The notes: generated by a model from the letters alone, not told the origin. A DNA stretch of 64,000 nucleotides from Myxocyprinus asiaticus (GCF_019703515.2 NC_059373.1:13675281-13739280), one strand, 5' to 3'. Counted from the first letter of the stretch, positions 1 through 13,466 are shown. Translations and numbers: made by a program.

Positions 1-353
1 AACTTGATCAAAGGAGAATTTGGAGATTTGGCAGGCATTTTCAGTTCAAGGAAAAGGGACAAGCCACTTGTGAAGTTCCAAGTTTAAAGGTGCAGTCTGT
101 AGTTTTGGAGTCACCAAACGGAACTGCAAAAATTATGACTGTTTTCAAATAGTTTTCCTGAACACTCTTCCTATCTTGCATTGGTCAAACAGATAGTCCC
201 AACCTAAACTCAAGCCATTGGTTGAGCCAATGTTGCTGTGTCAGGCTGTTTGGGATGCTCAACAAACAGATCAATGGATTGCCACAGAGACAGTGTTTAC
301 ACTTTTCAGGAAAATCAGCCTATGAATGGCACACTTATAGTTGTCTCTGCATA
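1..353. other. Intergenic left edge, no gene seen
   Basis: AT-rich, with no exon or RNA gene recognised. A TTTAAAGGTGCAGTCTGTAG stretch near 84 resembles the ends of dispersed fish repeats, but its partner end is not clear. Confidence 0.5.
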
Positions 354-1445
354 TTAAAGGGATAGTTCACCCAAAAATGATTTAAAAAAAAATAATAATT
401 TACTCACCCTTCTGATCATGCCATTCCAGATGTGTACGACTTTCTTTTTTCAGCAGAACACAAACAAAGATTTTTAGAAAAATATTTCAGCTCTATAGGT
501 CCATACAAAACAAGTGAACCGTGATCAGACCTTTGTAGCTCCAAAAATATCATAAAGGAAATATAAAAGTAATCCATAAGACTCCAGTGGTTAAATCCAT
601 ATCTTCAAAAGCAATATAATAGGTGTGGGTGAGAAACAGAACAATATTTAAAGGTGTAATTATTTTCCTAATTTAAAAGGTTTTACTCCTAAAGAAATGA
701 ATAGTAATATTGAAACATGCAGTATGTATGAAATCATGAACACTCATGTGAGATGAAGAGTTCAGTCATTTCAGTAACCTTATAAAAGCTCTTTTATTCT
801 ACATGGGGCAGGGGCGCTCTCATGGGGGCTGCCATGTTAGGATCACATGACTAGCTGAATACTACTTGCATAATCATGGATTAAATTAATCCTGGTTTAC
901 TGAGCATAGTGAATTACTACAATGGCATTGGTTACTGAAAACTACTGTGTTTGAATGATGCAGACTCCAGGCCACTAGGTGTCACTGTAAGCCGATTTAA
1001 GGTACTTTGACATACTTAAAAAAATTACTGAGTGCACCTTTTTTTTTTTACTCTAAATCTATACTTTAACATTCACTTTCAGATGTGAAAATAAAACTAA
1101 ACAGGCACCACATGTGACTTTCAGATGTAAAAGTGAAAGTGAAACTGGAGATTTAGGGTAATAAAAGGACTTACATTTTGATCTGTTTCTCATCCAGACC
1201 TATTATATCACTTCTGAAGATATGGAGTCTCATGGATTACCTCTGTGTTTCCTTTATGTGATTTTTGGAGCTACAAAGTTCTGATCACAACTTACTTGCA
1301 TTGTATGGACCTACAGAGTTGAGATATTCTTCTAAAAATTTTCATTTGTTTTTTAGCAGACGAAAGAAAGTCATACACATCTGGGATGGCATGAGGGTGA
1401 GTATATAATGAGAGAATTTTCATTTTTGGGTGAACTACCCTTTAA
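354..1445. mobile_element. Foldback (long terminal inverted repeat) element flanked by TTAA, with a nested insertion
   Basis: The left arm begins TTAAAGGGATAGTTCACCCA. The right arm ends in the inverted form (GGGTGAACTACCCTTTAA). The arms run about 354-650 and 1180-1445 and pair with each other. No coding capacity. TTAA at both ends fits a TTAA-targeting cut-and-paste family (piggyBac or Kolobok type); the family name is inference. The middle (about 648-1045) looks like a second MITE, with AAAGGTGTAAT at one end and GAGTGCACCTT at the other. Related copies recur through the window. Confidence 0.75.
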
Positions 1446-2804
1446 GCTAGGATAGAAGAAAGACACTTAGTTTTAAGTGATGCAATCTTCCCAAAGTTAG
1501 GGCTTTAAGTGCTAATACAAATGACATGAGCAAAAAGATCGGTTCTCGAATAGAAATATCGGGGGATATTTGATATAAAATTTTCAGATGCTTAGTGGAT
1601 TCTCTGCTGTGACCATCCAAAACTTGTATCTATTTTAATGAGTTGAAATCATTTTCCAATAATTAATAAGATGTTAATATTTCATATCTCATCACTTATA
1701 AGCCCAGCTGGGTCCTGCCTCTGACTAACCATTGACTGACAGACAGCAGTCTCTCTACCGTAGCCATGGTGACACCTGGTCTCTCATGGACTCAAGACTT
1801 GGAGACTTTAATTGGAGTTTACTGAACTGAATCAGTTCGCAGAATTAGAGTGGCTTGAATGGATTATAAATTGCAGAGAGAGAGAGAGAGGAAAATAAAA
1901 GATTTTAATGGGTTAACAAGGGAACAAAGTTTGCTTGGCAGAAGTGAGTGAGCATGTGTATGTGTGTCTTTGACAGCTACAAAAGAGGATAATGGAAAGA
2001 CTGATGTCACGAGTATTGTCATGGTTATAACGATGGAGGAAATTATGGGAATGTTGGTGTGGCAGTATGCTATGCTTGTGATGAATGGATGATTGCACTA
2101 GTACGTTGTAATGTGTCCCAGTTTGTCGGAGAGAACACATTCTTTAATATTAATAGAAGCTAATGTGCCCAAGCATAGAACAGCACGTGCTGGGTAACAC
2201 AGAGTGTGCAGGCCACAGGACTTATGCAAGTTGGGGTGGCAGTATTCTGGATTGGACCCTCACCCTTTCTTCCAAACCTTTTGACATTAATAGATTTCAA
2301 GAACAACTTGATTTGGCCATTTTATAAGCCTGTCAAATAGTGAGTACTACTTCAAATGTCCTTACAAATCAGTTTTTGACAGGTCTCACTACAGTTCACT
2401 ACTAAGTATACTATGTGTGAATTTTGGAAGCAGGTTTTGCTATGGAAATCTTAATCATCTCAGGTGGATATATGGCAGAGGATGATGAGTTATACAAAAA
2501 TACTACTCATCAGAAATTCTTGTTCTCAGTCACTGTGTTTGTGTGAGTAATTATCTCAAATCTCAGTGTATGTGTGTCTCTGAGAGTGTGGGTGTATGAC
2601 AGCAGGGTGCCAGGACACTTCTGAGGAAAGTCACACACAAGGTCAGCTCCAGAGAAGCTCCTTTCAAAGGTCACCTCCTCACACAATGAACAGACATCAG
2701 AGATAAAAGAAAGGATTTTAAACAGAAGACAAGGTGCAAGGAAAGAGAGAAAAAGATGGGTATGAAATATGTGTTGGTGATCTCTATTGGCATATATTAA
2801 GGCC
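1446..2804. other. Intergenic, nothing recognised
   Basis: No exon, RNA gene or bounded repeat identified apart from a short GA run near 1876-1890. Short open frames here lack any recognisable domain and appear to be chance. Confidence 0.5.
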
Positions 2805-3602
2805 ACATCCACACTAATCCATTTTCGTTGGAAGAAAACGCTGTTGCAGTGTGAATGGGAGGCGTAAACATAGCAGAATCAATGTGTGTTCAAAGAAAAA
2901 TGACATCCACACAAATCAGTTTTCGTTTACGAACACTGTTTTCAGTTTCCTAATGTTAAAGTTTTCTACCTGACACGGTAATGGAGACCGTGTTTGAAGC
3001 ACTCGATTTTAGTTGGAGTAAAATGGCATTCCAGTGTGGACGAGAGGCATGAATGTACCAAAATCAGTCATCCAATCATCCACATTAATCCATTTTCATT
3101 TAAGAACTCTGTTTTGTGTTTCCTAACATTGTTTTCTAAAAGTATGTTTTAATGGAGACAGTTTTCAAAACGCTCCATTTCTGGAGTAAAACGCCATTCC
3201 AGTGTGGACAAGAGGCCTAAACGTAGCAAAATCCATTAATTTTTTTAACAAAAAGACATCCATATGAATCCATTTTGTTTGAAAACTCATCAGTTTTATA
3301 ACATTATTTTCTAAAGTACGTGGTAATGGAGACTGTTTTCAAAATGCTCAGTTTTGGTGGAGTTAAATGACATTTCAAAGTGGACAAGAGGCGCAAATAT
3401 AGCAAAATGAACGTATTTTCAAATGAAATTGACATCCACATAAATCTGTTTTAATTGAGAACTACGTATTGTCTGGAGTTTCCTAATTTCATTGTTTTCA
3501 AAAGTATTAATTAATGGAGACCGTTTTCAAAAAATGCCCAATTTTTTGTGTAGGGAAATACCGTTCCAGTGTGGATGAGAGTCGTGAATGTAACAAAATC
3601 AA
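2805..3602. repeat. Degenerate ~176-bp tandem array, 4-5 units
   Basis: A phrase of the form ACATCCACA-AATC-TTTTC recurs near 2906, 3077, 3255 and 3431 (spacings 171, 178 and 176). Each unit also carries TAATGGAGACxGTTTTCAAA and CATTCCAGTGTGGAC. The array is broken by the LTR element starting at 3603 and resumes for a few tens of bases after 7011. Confidence 0.75.
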
Positions 3603-4017
3603 TGTAATGAACTGGCCATGGAGACTGTGTTAGGATCCATGTGCTGGAAGTTTATTATGAACACAAGCAAACAATCCAAATCAGCAGGCAAATAGAGGTA
3701 GTCGTAAAGCAAGCGGTACAATCCAATAAACCAAAAAGATTGTCCAACAAGGCAAACAAAACAAAGGGGTATCCAAAAGACAGTAAATCCAGGAAAATAG
3801 GCAATGGTCATAACATGAAAACAATCAGCAAAGGCAATGGAAAAACGCTTGGTAAGGCAGGGTAAACTGGCAATACTTTGCAAAGTCAAAATGGAATAGC
3901 ATGGTATTTATATAGTTCAAACAGGAAATCACCAAAGAAGAAATGGTACAGAGTTAGTATTTGGGAGAGGGCTCCCTCTGGTGGTTGGTAGGAGGGGTAA
4001 CAACCTCAGATGTTACA
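3603..4017 (-). repeat. 3' LTR of the chromovirus
   Basis: 415 bp, TG...CA ends. Near-identical to 6623-7006 apart from a ~30-bp deletion in the other copy, so the insertion is not very old. Confidence 0.88.
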
Positions 4018-4147
4018 GAACCACCCCCTCTACGAACAACTCCTGGTGTTCTTCTACTGGGACGTCCCCTTGGTCGTGGTACTGGACAATTAGGATGGGC
4101 ATGATGAAATTCTTGGATCAGGGATGGGTCCATTATGTCCTTGGCGG

Positions 4148-5118
4148 CTACCGATGATCTCTCCTCTGGTCCGTAGCCCTCCCAGTCCACCAAGTATTGC
4201 ATCTGGCTCCCTCGTCGTCTCGAGTCAATGATCTCTCTGACCATATACGCGGGGCTCCATCTACCTCCAATGGAGATTGAGGCTCAGAATCCGTGGTTCC
4301 AGAGCCAGATACTGGGTGGACGGGTTTCAGCAAGGACTGGTATGCAGCATTGTTCCAAGGCAATTTGTTGAGCTTTTCCTTGAGCAACGATGTGAGTGGG
4401 GCTGCAATGATGCTGTAATTCCTGATGAAATGGCGATAGAAGTTGGCGAAGCCCAGAAACCGCTGTAGTTCCTTGATTTTTGAAGGTCGAGGCCATTCGG
4501 TGACTGCTGTTATCTTAGAGACATCCATTTCTACACCTTGATGGCTGATATTGTAGCCTAGGAAAGTGGTATGGAACTCACATTTTTCTGCCTTGACAAA
4601 TAGTTGGTGTTCCTGGAGACGTGATAGAACCGTCTTGACCTGATGGATATGTTGTTCCCTGTCTTGTGAGTAGATGAGGATGTCGTCAATGTAAGCCACC
4701 ACACAATGATTCAGTAAGTCTCTGAATATCTTGATAAAAGACTGGAAAACCGAGGGGGAGTTAGCAAGTCCATATGGCATGACCAAATATTCATAGTGCC
4801 CCCTGGTGGTGATGATAGCAGTTTTCCACTCATCCCCTTCTCAGATTCAGACAAGGTTATATCAAAATTTTGATCAAGTTTGGTATAGATCTTTTCCTCA
4901 CGGAGTTGTTCAAGGGCTGAGGGGATAAGCTGTATTGGGTAACAGTACTTTATGGTGACAAAGTTCAGGCCTCGATAGTCGAGGCAGGGATGTAGACCTC
5001 CATCCTTCTCTATGAGAAGGAACCCTATAGCAGCTGGGGAGGTAGAGAGACGGATGTAACCGGAGGCAAGGGCTTCCTCAATGTAATTCTCCATGGCGAG
5101 GGTCTCAGGGCATGACAA
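4148..5118 (-). pseudogene. Chromovirus reverse transcriptase fragment (broken)
   Basis: Two overlapping frames carry the fingers and palm ([38 protein letters not shown]) of a Ty3-type reverse transcriptase. A frame break lies near 4711-4790. Shortly after the RT thumb, near 4340, the text changes abruptly to the region before the chromodomain, marking an internal deletion of RNase H and integrase. Confidence 0.85.
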
Positions 5119-6622
5119 TACATATGCCTTGCTTCTCGGTGGGGCTGTATTGATAGAAGTTCAATGGTGCAGTCCCATGGACGATGAGGAGGAAGTTGTG
5201 TAGCTTTGACTTAGCTAAACACCTCACTGAACTCTGCATACTCCTTGGGGAACGTGGGCTCCTTCTGTGATTCAGGGCTCTCAATACTGGTGATAGACAA
5301 GGCATGGAAACAGCAACATGGAGACAATGTTTGTGACAAAAACTTGACCATTGCATAAGCTTACCTTGGTTCCAAGATATCAATGGGTCATGGATGGCCA
5401 GCCAGGGATGACCCAGATAAGAGCATGCTTGGGTGAGTTTTTGACATAGTGAGATTTTTTTCCTACATGAAAACGTCCAACCTTGATGGTAATCGGAACA
5501 GTCTGTTGGGTTATGCCAGTACCAATAGGAGTGTTGTCAACAGTGGTGATGTTAATTGTTGGGGAGCATTGAATGGTGGGTATATTGAGTTCTTGTACAA
5601 TCTCCTGATTAATGAGATTAACAGCAGCACCAGAATCCACTAAAGCTGTAAAACACTTTACATGATCACCAGTGGAGACCTCCCAGACAATGGAGAAAAT
5701 TATGTGAAACGTGTGATACAGTGTTCATTGTACTCACACTTTGCCTTGACTCAGGAGAACTTTCTTTCTTGTATGGGCATGCAGCGTTGAGATGACCTGG
5801 TGAGCCACAATAAAAGCAAAGGTTTTCGTTGCATCGACGTTCCTCCATGGAAACGTGAGTGTAAGCAACTTGCATGGGTTCGGGTGATACAGTGGATGCC
5901 TGGGCCTGTACTGAGACTGTAGAATTCAAGGTGAAGCGAAACTGAGGCCGTGAAGCATTCTGAAGCAGGTTATCAGTCTTGATGGCCATAGTTATGTATT
6001 CAGAAAGATTCGTACCTTCACCCTTGCAGGTCAGTTCCGTCCTGAGTTTCAGGTTAAGCCCTTCACGGAAAACAGTCTTCAGAGTGACATCATTCCACCC
6101 ACTCTGAGCTGCTAGTGTCCTGAACAGAACTGCGTAATCCGCTGCTGATCAATGACCCTGGCGTAGATGAAGTAGCTGAACAGAGATATCTTGGCCACCC
6201 ACTAGATACTCAAAGACTTTGTGGATTTGTTGAATGAAGTAATCAAATGAAACCTGGATTTGAGTATCTTTATCCCAAACAGTGGCGGCCCAATTGAGAG
6301 CTTTGCCGGTAAGCAGTGACATTAAAAAGAACATGTCCTGGTGTCTTGATCAAATGATTCAGGCTGATTTGAGAAAAATACCTTGCATTGTCGTAAAAAA
6401 CCCCAGCATTTTTCAGCAGAACCATCAAACTTATCAGGCAGAGCAAAGCTTACCAGTTTAGCATGGGGAGCTGGTAGTAAGTGAATGTATTGTGTCAAAC
6501 ATTCGTTTGCAGCTCGAAGGTTGTTCAGCTGGTCTTGGTAATCCCTTAATACCTCACACTAGTGTACAAATGCGGCCTGGAGCTGTGAAACTTCCGCTGG
6601 ATCCAAGTTAGGTGAAGTATTC

Positions 6623-7006
6623 TGTAATGAACTGGCCATGGAGACGGTGTTAGGATCCATGTGCTGGAAGTTTATAATGAACACAAGCAAACAATCCAAA
6701 TTGGCAGGCAAATAGAGGTAGTTGTAAAGCAAGCGCTATAATCCAATAAACCAAAAAGATAGTCCAACAAGGCAAACAAAACAAAGGGGTATCCAAAAGG
6801 CAGAAAATCCAGGAAAATAGGCAACAAAAGCAATGGAAAAACACTTGGTAAGGCAGGGTAAACTGACAATACTTCACAGTCAAAATGGCATGGTATTTAT
6901 ATAGTTCAAAGAGGAAATCACCAAAGAAGAAATGGTACAAAGTTAGAATTTGGGAGAGGGCTCCCTCTGGTGGTTGGTAGGAGGGATAACTACCTGGGAT
7001 GTTACA
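6623..7006 (-). repeat. 5' LTR of the chromovirus
   Basis: 384 bp. It begins TGTAATGAACTGG and ends GATGTTACA, and is followed directly by the ATCAA duplication. Confidence 0.88.
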
Positions 7007-7040
7007 ATCAATGTGTTTTCAAACAAAACGTATTAGTGTG

Positions 7041-9519
7041 AAATGTTAGTGGTGGTTGCTCATGCAAAACTCGCCACCACAAGGTTATCCTGGGGGTTGC
7101 CAAGGTCTGTTAAGGATTTTTAAGACCCTTTTAATGGTCTTTAAGTCAAAGGGATTTTCATTGTTTTATCTTCTGTAAAAGTAACAGCACACCTCTCCTC
7201 AACAAGCCACATGATGTTAAGTATTGTTCATGTCCATAGTACAATTTGTTTATTATTATTGTTTTCCATAGCAAAAAGTTTAATAATAATAATCACTATT
7301 ATTATTGCTCGTATTTTGGGTTAGGGGTTATGAGCAATATTAATAGTGATAATTACATAGCCTATATTCCATTTAAACATATTTAATAAATGACTAATTA
7401 AGTATACCATTATCATTTTTAATCAATATACACCACTAAATATGTATTAATGTTAAGAAATATTTATGTGCTTTTCTCAAACCAATGAATTTTTCAATTT
7501 CACTATTTATGTCCTCCTGATTGGTCACCAAAACTCAGGAGAATTGGCAGAGACTCTTGATCATTGGGCGGTGTGGACTGGCCTCACCCTGGTGTTGGCA
7601 CACCATATTATACACAACACACATGCACACAACCCTGCCAGCTGCACCCTTTGGCTTTTATATCTCATTAAGTCGCCCTCCAGCACAGATGTGTGTGGAT
7701 GCATTGGTAGGGCGCTGTGTTGAGCAGGTGTGGGTCCAGGAGGGGGTGTGACTGCTGTGAGGTTCGGTGGAGTGATCAAGAGCGATTTGAGGCGGAAATG
7801 TGGAGGGACAGGATGTGTGTATGTTCCGAGGATTAGATTGGGAGATTGGCTAAGTGTTTGGCATTACACTCTCACTAGGGTCCAATGCACACAAACACAC
7901 ACTTGTGCGCACTCTGTGAGGGTGCAGATGTGCCATCGTTAGGGGGCAGAACTAGAAAATGAAGACCCCATAGTGCTGCTGGATTAAACAATATATTCGG
8001 TTGTGTGTGTGTGAATTAAGTGAATGCTTGTTTTTTTGTGCAGTGCTGACATCAGGGAATTCTCTCATGCAATGGTGGCACTGAAATAAAAAAAAAACCT
8101 TTGCATTATGTATGCATGTGTGGAGAGAGCCCAAAAACATGTATTACTAGGTCAGGAATCTGACACAAGTGTATGTGGGTGTGTGAAGATTTATAAGGGG
8201 CATTTTAAGACCCTTACAGTCTCTCTGGCAGAGACTGCGTCCCTAGAACAAACCAGCATATATAAATATTCCGTGTTGGCAGTTGTAAATGATAATGGGG
8301 GGAAAAGGAGCAAAAGGAGATTGACTAAAAAGTAAAAAAAGAAATAAAAAAAGAGAGACTTGGTTGTAAATCTTAATGTAAACTGCACATCATAATGGTG
8401 GTGTATTGAAACATAGTGGAGACAGAATGCAGAGGAAGGTTTCAAACTGAATAATACATGAACACAATATGTGACAGGTCTGTTATAATGTATGAGGCTT
8501 GTATATTATAATGCGTGTAGCTTGTTAACCTTAAAAAGCATAACTGTTACCCCCAGACTGTCGCTCAAAGGCTAATGACTTTGGACAAGCTGAATAGGCT
8601 TTACTGTAAAACAAAACCAGCAACAACCTTGTAGCTGTGGTTTCCATAACTTTGCAATAGAAGTACTGGGATAATGTATCAGGCATTGTGGACATTTTCA
8701 GTTCATAACCGTATATATATCATTAAAGGATAATATTACTATACCACCATATTTGAACTACAAAATTTGCCTTTTAGCCACCATAATAACACAGGTGGTA
8801 CAATGTATCGAAAGTGTTACCCACACAAAAACAGATGACAGGCATGAAAGAGAGAGAGAGAGAATGAGAGAGAGAACAACTTGAAGATTAAGGCAGAGAC
8901 TATTTAGCAGAGATGGGTCACTTCTATTAAAATGAATGGGAGAAATTGGAATGGCCAAACACCTTTTAGATCCAGACATCACCTGTCAATCAACTTGAGA
9001 ACACAGATGTGCATTAGCTATACAAAGTCATGCACATCGGGGTTTTTAAGCATAATCTGAGGTAAAGAAGCACAGTTTATGATATCAGTGTTGTGAGATT
9101 TTACTGCTGATTTGGAATATGTTCTTTGATTGTAATTTTGACCAACTGTTTTGGAGATTTCGGTCTTTCCCCATTCAAGTAGACAGGAGCTGCACATGTT
9201 TGCCTCTGGTTAACATAAAAATAGCTGCTCGGGAGTGCTCCAATATTGTCTGCCGAGTGAAGTGACTTGCTAAAAAGACTTTGATTAATTGTGCTTTGTT
9301 TACATTTGAATTTTTGACAGTTGGAGTTCAAATAATCTTGGCCCGTTTGAACATTCCATCAATGTAAATCAATGGGATTTTTCCAGATATTTGGTCGTCC
9401 ACTGTACAAAAACCAGAATTCCGATCAGTTGGAAAAGTCATAGCAACCGGAATGGGAACAGTCTGAAAGTCTGTGCCAATTTTGGTGGATGCAGCTTGAA
9501 AGCTCTAGGAGGAGTAACA
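7041..9519. other. Intergenic, nothing recognised
   Basis: Holds ATT-rich simple sequence (7245-7310), CA-rich patches (7610-7635, 7880-7905) and a GA run (8850-8875). No exon or bounded mobile element was identified. Confidence 0.45.
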
Positions 9520-9767
9520 ATCAAGGGCGTAGCCATAAAATTTATTTTGGGTGGGCCTCAATAAAAATGGATGGGCCAAATGTTTTTTTTTTTATTATTT
9601 ACCAAATTTTCCTTACCAACAGAGAGACAGCACATTCAAACAGTTCTTTTACACTTTCACAAATCAGAATTTTATTTCATAAATATATATTTGAAGTCAT
9701 AAAATAATCTCTAATATTCTGGGTGGATTTGAGTGGGCGGGCCTAGGCCTACCCTGGTCCACCCTTG
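9520..9767. repeat. Degraded dispersed repeat (GGGTGGGCC-type)
   Basis: AAGGGCGTAGCCATAAAATT and repeated GGGTGGGCC / GGGTGGATT text resemble dispersed fish DNA-element ends. Borders are uncertain and there is no coding capacity. Confidence 0.35.
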
Positions 9768-9775
9768 GCCGCTGG

Positions 9776-10538
9776 CAGGGTTGGGAGGGTTACTTTTGAA
9801 ATGTATTCCACTACAGATTACAGAATACATGCTGTAAAATGTAATTTGTAACGTATTCTGTTAGATTACTCAAAGTCAGTAATGTATTCTAAATACTTTG
9901 GATTACTTCTTCAGCACTGGTAGATTTTTTCACTTGTTTTGACTATAAAAACTCTGCCAGTACAGTAAGACAAAATACATATGTTAAAAATACATTACAA
10001 AAATACAATACAAAAATTATTATCAAGAATAAGATTTTTGCCCTATTATCAAAGGTCTTACTAGAAAAAAATTAATTATGATCTAACGTGAATTTTCTTG
10101 ATAACAAAATATGATCGTGCCTGGTAACATGTGCATGTAAAATAGCTAGAAATAGCATTTTAGCTTAGTGTAAAGCTGACAATTTACACAAGGTTTATTT
10201 CTGTTTCTTCTGCTCCAAACTTACTTCAAACTTACTTCTCTGTCTGCTCATATGAATGTAACACATCATAAGAAAGTGTTTCACCGCTGTTCAAATGCAC
10301 TTTGGATCACATCATTTATATGTATAAATGTTTTCCATCTGAAAGGACTAAATATTAAATGAAACAAATGACAATAAAATGCAAAGTAATCTTTTCAGTA
10401 ATCAAAATACTTTTTTGAATGTAACAGTATTCTAATTACCAATGATTTAAATTGTAACTGTAGTGGAATACAGTTACTTATATTTTGTATTTTAAATACG
10501 TAATCCCATTACATGTATTCCGTTACTCCCCAACCCTG
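9776..10538. mobile_element. Non-autonomous hAT MITE with 8-bp target duplication
   Basis: The ends are inverted (CAGGGTTGGGAGGGTTACTT at the left; the right end closes with CCCCAACCCTG). Flanks GCCGCTGG (9768-9775) and GCCACTGG (10539-10546) match at 7 of 8 bases. 763 bp, no open frame. The 8-bp duplication and CAGGG ends indicate hAT. Confidence 0.8.
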
Positions 10539-10546
10539 GCCACTGG

Positions 10547-13466
10547 TTACAATTGATCATTTTGATCTTGGCTTTGGGATTTTGGAAAAATCTGTAGAGT
10601 AATTGACTTTGTCAAGCCAACATAATACCAAAAATAAGAAGAAACATTGACATTTAAATAAAAAAATAATGAAAAGTGATGGGTCATTATGAGATGTCTG
10701 AGAGCTCCTGTTTTTTTTTTTTTAACCAGAAATTATTAGGTGATTTATACTTTCAAATTAAACAGAGTTTAACAATATTTTGTACATGAATGTCTTGTTA
10801 AAATGCATTAATTACCCAATAATGTATGGTGAAAATTTATTTCAGGGTGAATTTGCACAAGTTGTGGTCACTTTTTTGACCGTCAAAAATGGCCCAGCTT
10901 ATCTGAATCAACCCTAATATAAATGTATACATTATAAGGTATTTCAGGTTTTTAGTTCCACAATTATTACTGCTATAATAATTTTTTTTATATAATATTT
11001 TAAAGTGAAATTGTATGTATTGTCTTAAATATATTATAGTTTTTTTCACTGTATAGAAATGTAACGTACAGTTAACCAATTAAGAGACTTTTGCTGCATT
11101 TTTTTATTTGCTGCAATACTTTTTCCATTAAATATTTTTATAGCAGTCTTGTTAGTTTGAGTTACAGAAAATGCCCACTAGCTGTTTTACATTGATTATT
11201 CTTTAGAAGAGAAAAGGGAGGGAGAGAAGAAAACAGGAAGAGTGTACAGTATATGTGATGTTTCTACAATGTAACAAGACTGTGTATAAGAAACAGGGTT
11301 TGAGGGCATTTGACTCTAATGTAGCCATCCCATCCACACACTCTCTCCCTTCATCTACCAGTAAGCTTTAACTCATGCAACATTAATGCCTTGATTTATT
11401 TCCCTCACTTAGAGAGAGAGAGAGAAAGAGAGAAATGTCAACCATTGTCAGCATCTATTCATCCTTCCACTCCTCCTCTCACTCTCTTCTCTAATGGACA
11501 GAGGTCAGCACTGTGTCCCATCAGGGCATCCTTACAGAGTTTTGCTGTCAACTTCCTCTTCAATCATGGAGACACTGCTGGATTACTCAGGAAATGCTGA
11601 CAACACTTATACTTATGAAATAAACATCAACACAAACATTACTATAACGCTTGATTGACACAACTTTATCAATCACTTGATTTGCTGGTCAGAATAAAAG
11701 TGGGCTTCTAACAAACGAGAGACAAAAGATTTGATTTCTGATATATCTTGTTCAAGGATCATATATGCATGCAGTTTTAGGTATTAATGTTGACTATTAA
11801 GTTTAGTGAATCAGTAACTTTAATTGTGTGACAAATTCTAACAGTACGAGACAAAAAATACAAACTATCCCCAAACTCTGTCCCTTTCCTATCAAGTTTG
11901 TTCTATTTAACACCATTTCTATGTGGTCTACTTAACCCTTGTACAATTTATCAATAGAGAACTCAGATTCATCTGCTCGGGTCAAATTTGAGCAGAAACA
12001 TAAAATGGGGAAATGTAATAACACTGTCTTTACGAATGGAAGAAAACACACTAAAGCTATAGCTTTCATTTGGGATTTTATGCTATTTTTGACCTTATCT
12101 CAAAATTTCTCAATTACTTAATTCATGTTCATTTAAAATAAGCACATTTTATGTTATCTTCACTTCAGTAAAAAACTCCATTTCAGTAAATTGAAAGATT
12201 GTCAAAACATCAAAATATGTCATGCATCGGTGGTCTTTGGTGACATCTGCTGGAATAAAAATAATGATTACAAGTAATGACAACTATGTCCAATAGATGC
12301 TTTCAGTGCTCCATGTATTGGCTGTCCTCAATAAGCCCAGTGGCGGATTTAGGCATGGGCGACATGGGCAGTTGCCCAGGGTGGCATCTTGCGGCATCTT
12401 GCGGTCGGGGGGTCCACACAGACCTCCCCAACAAGAACCGCTACTATATAAGCCAATGCTGTAACAAACTTAATTTCTAGATGCATTGAAAATATATTTA
12501 GACACAATTAAAGTAAAATATTTGTAAATATGCTTACAGTCAAACCTTACCATGGTGTGCAGCTCCCACACCTAAGCTTAAACTTTCTCTCAGTGATGTC
12601 TTTGATCTGACCTTAAAGTGTGTGTATTCTGCATTGTGACTAAATTACTGCATAAAAAAAAAAAGTGCTCCGTTAGTCTCACCCATTCATTTATTTGGAT
12701 GTGTGTGTGTGTGTGTGTGTGTTCTGCATTGAGGATGTGTTATAGTCTCACCTCATTTCTGTGTGTGTTCTGCATTGTGGCTGATTGATTTTTATTTGAC
12801 TAAATAAAAAAAAAAAACTGCTGTTATAGTCTTCACCCATTCATTTCTTTGTATGCGTGTTCTGCATCCAGGATTTTGTATTGCCTCACACCTTCACTTA
12901 TGCGTGTGCATGTACTGCATTGTGTCTGATTTATTGATTTTTATTTGACAAATAAAAAAGGAAATTGCTCTGTTATTGTCTCAACCATTCATTTCCAATG
13001 GCTGATCAAATTTGACCCAAACAGTACGAACAGGGGACTATTTTATAAAACCACCTAGACTCATCGAATCAAGTCCAATTTTTATTTGTGTGTTCAGGTG
13101 GCAAGTTTAGAAAAAGTCACCAAGCCTTGTACCGTTCAGATTAAGGAAACTATTTTTATTAAAAAAACAAAAATGCTTAGGGTCAAAAATGACCTGAACA
13201 GTAATTAAGTGTCAATTGCCATAAAACAGGGATTTTCAACTTTAGCTGACCAAGGGACCCCCGTAAGATAAAAAAAAAAAAAAAAAGATACATTTTCTTG
13301 GAAATATTTAATAACATTCAAAAGAATATGGTATTATATAGGTTCTTCATGGACCCCCAGGGGACCCTAGCCATAACATATGACATACAGTATGTACAGT
13401 ACACATATAAAAACATCTATATAAAATATGATTGCAAAAAAAGCAGAAAGATTATATCAAACAGGT
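10547..13466. other. Intergenic interval downstream of mrpl3
   Basis: No gene found. It contains a (GT)11 run (12701-12722); three imperfect repeats of a CTGCATTGTG...TTATTTGACTAAATAAAA phrase (12620-12960); scattered GGTCAAATTTGA / GGTCAAAAATGACC motifs (about 11980, 13005 and 13180); and one end of a repeat (AGTGGCGGATTTAGGCATGG, 12340). Confidence 0.5.

Larger units (their letters stand above)
3603..7006 (-). mobile_element. Ty3/Gypsy chromovirus, internally deleted, with two LTRs and a 5-bp target duplication
   Basis: LTRs at 3603-4017 and 6623-7006 (TGTAATGA...GATGTTACA) are flanked by ATCAA at 3598-3602 and 7007-7011. Minus-strand fragments, in element order: capsid-like text (about 6334-6149), a zinc knuckle (CFYCGSPGHLNAACP, within 5989-5666), aspartic protease (DSGAAVNLI near 5640), reverse transcriptase with YIDD (within 4786-4148), and a C-terminal chromodomain ([11 protein letters not shown], about 4244-4060). 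RNase H and integrase are absent. A G-rich purine stretch next to the left LTR (about 4018-4032) fits a polypurine tract. Stops and frame breaks make it defective. The length of 3.4 kb compares with 5-6 kb for intact relatives. Confidence 0.9.

Noticed and set aside
2510..2812. 100-codon minus-strand frame as a host gene
   Set aside because: No domain, and no splice structure or neighbouring exons; contains repeated HTNT/HTLR text from a TG-rich stretch.
2805..3602. CRISPR array
   Set aside because: Units of ~176 bp are diverged along their whole length with no short repeat and unique spacer pattern, and the genome is eukaryotic.
3603..7006. Endogenous retrovirus with envelope gene
   Set aside because: No envelope-like sequence; the chromodomain and domain order place it with Ty3/Gypsy chromoviruses.
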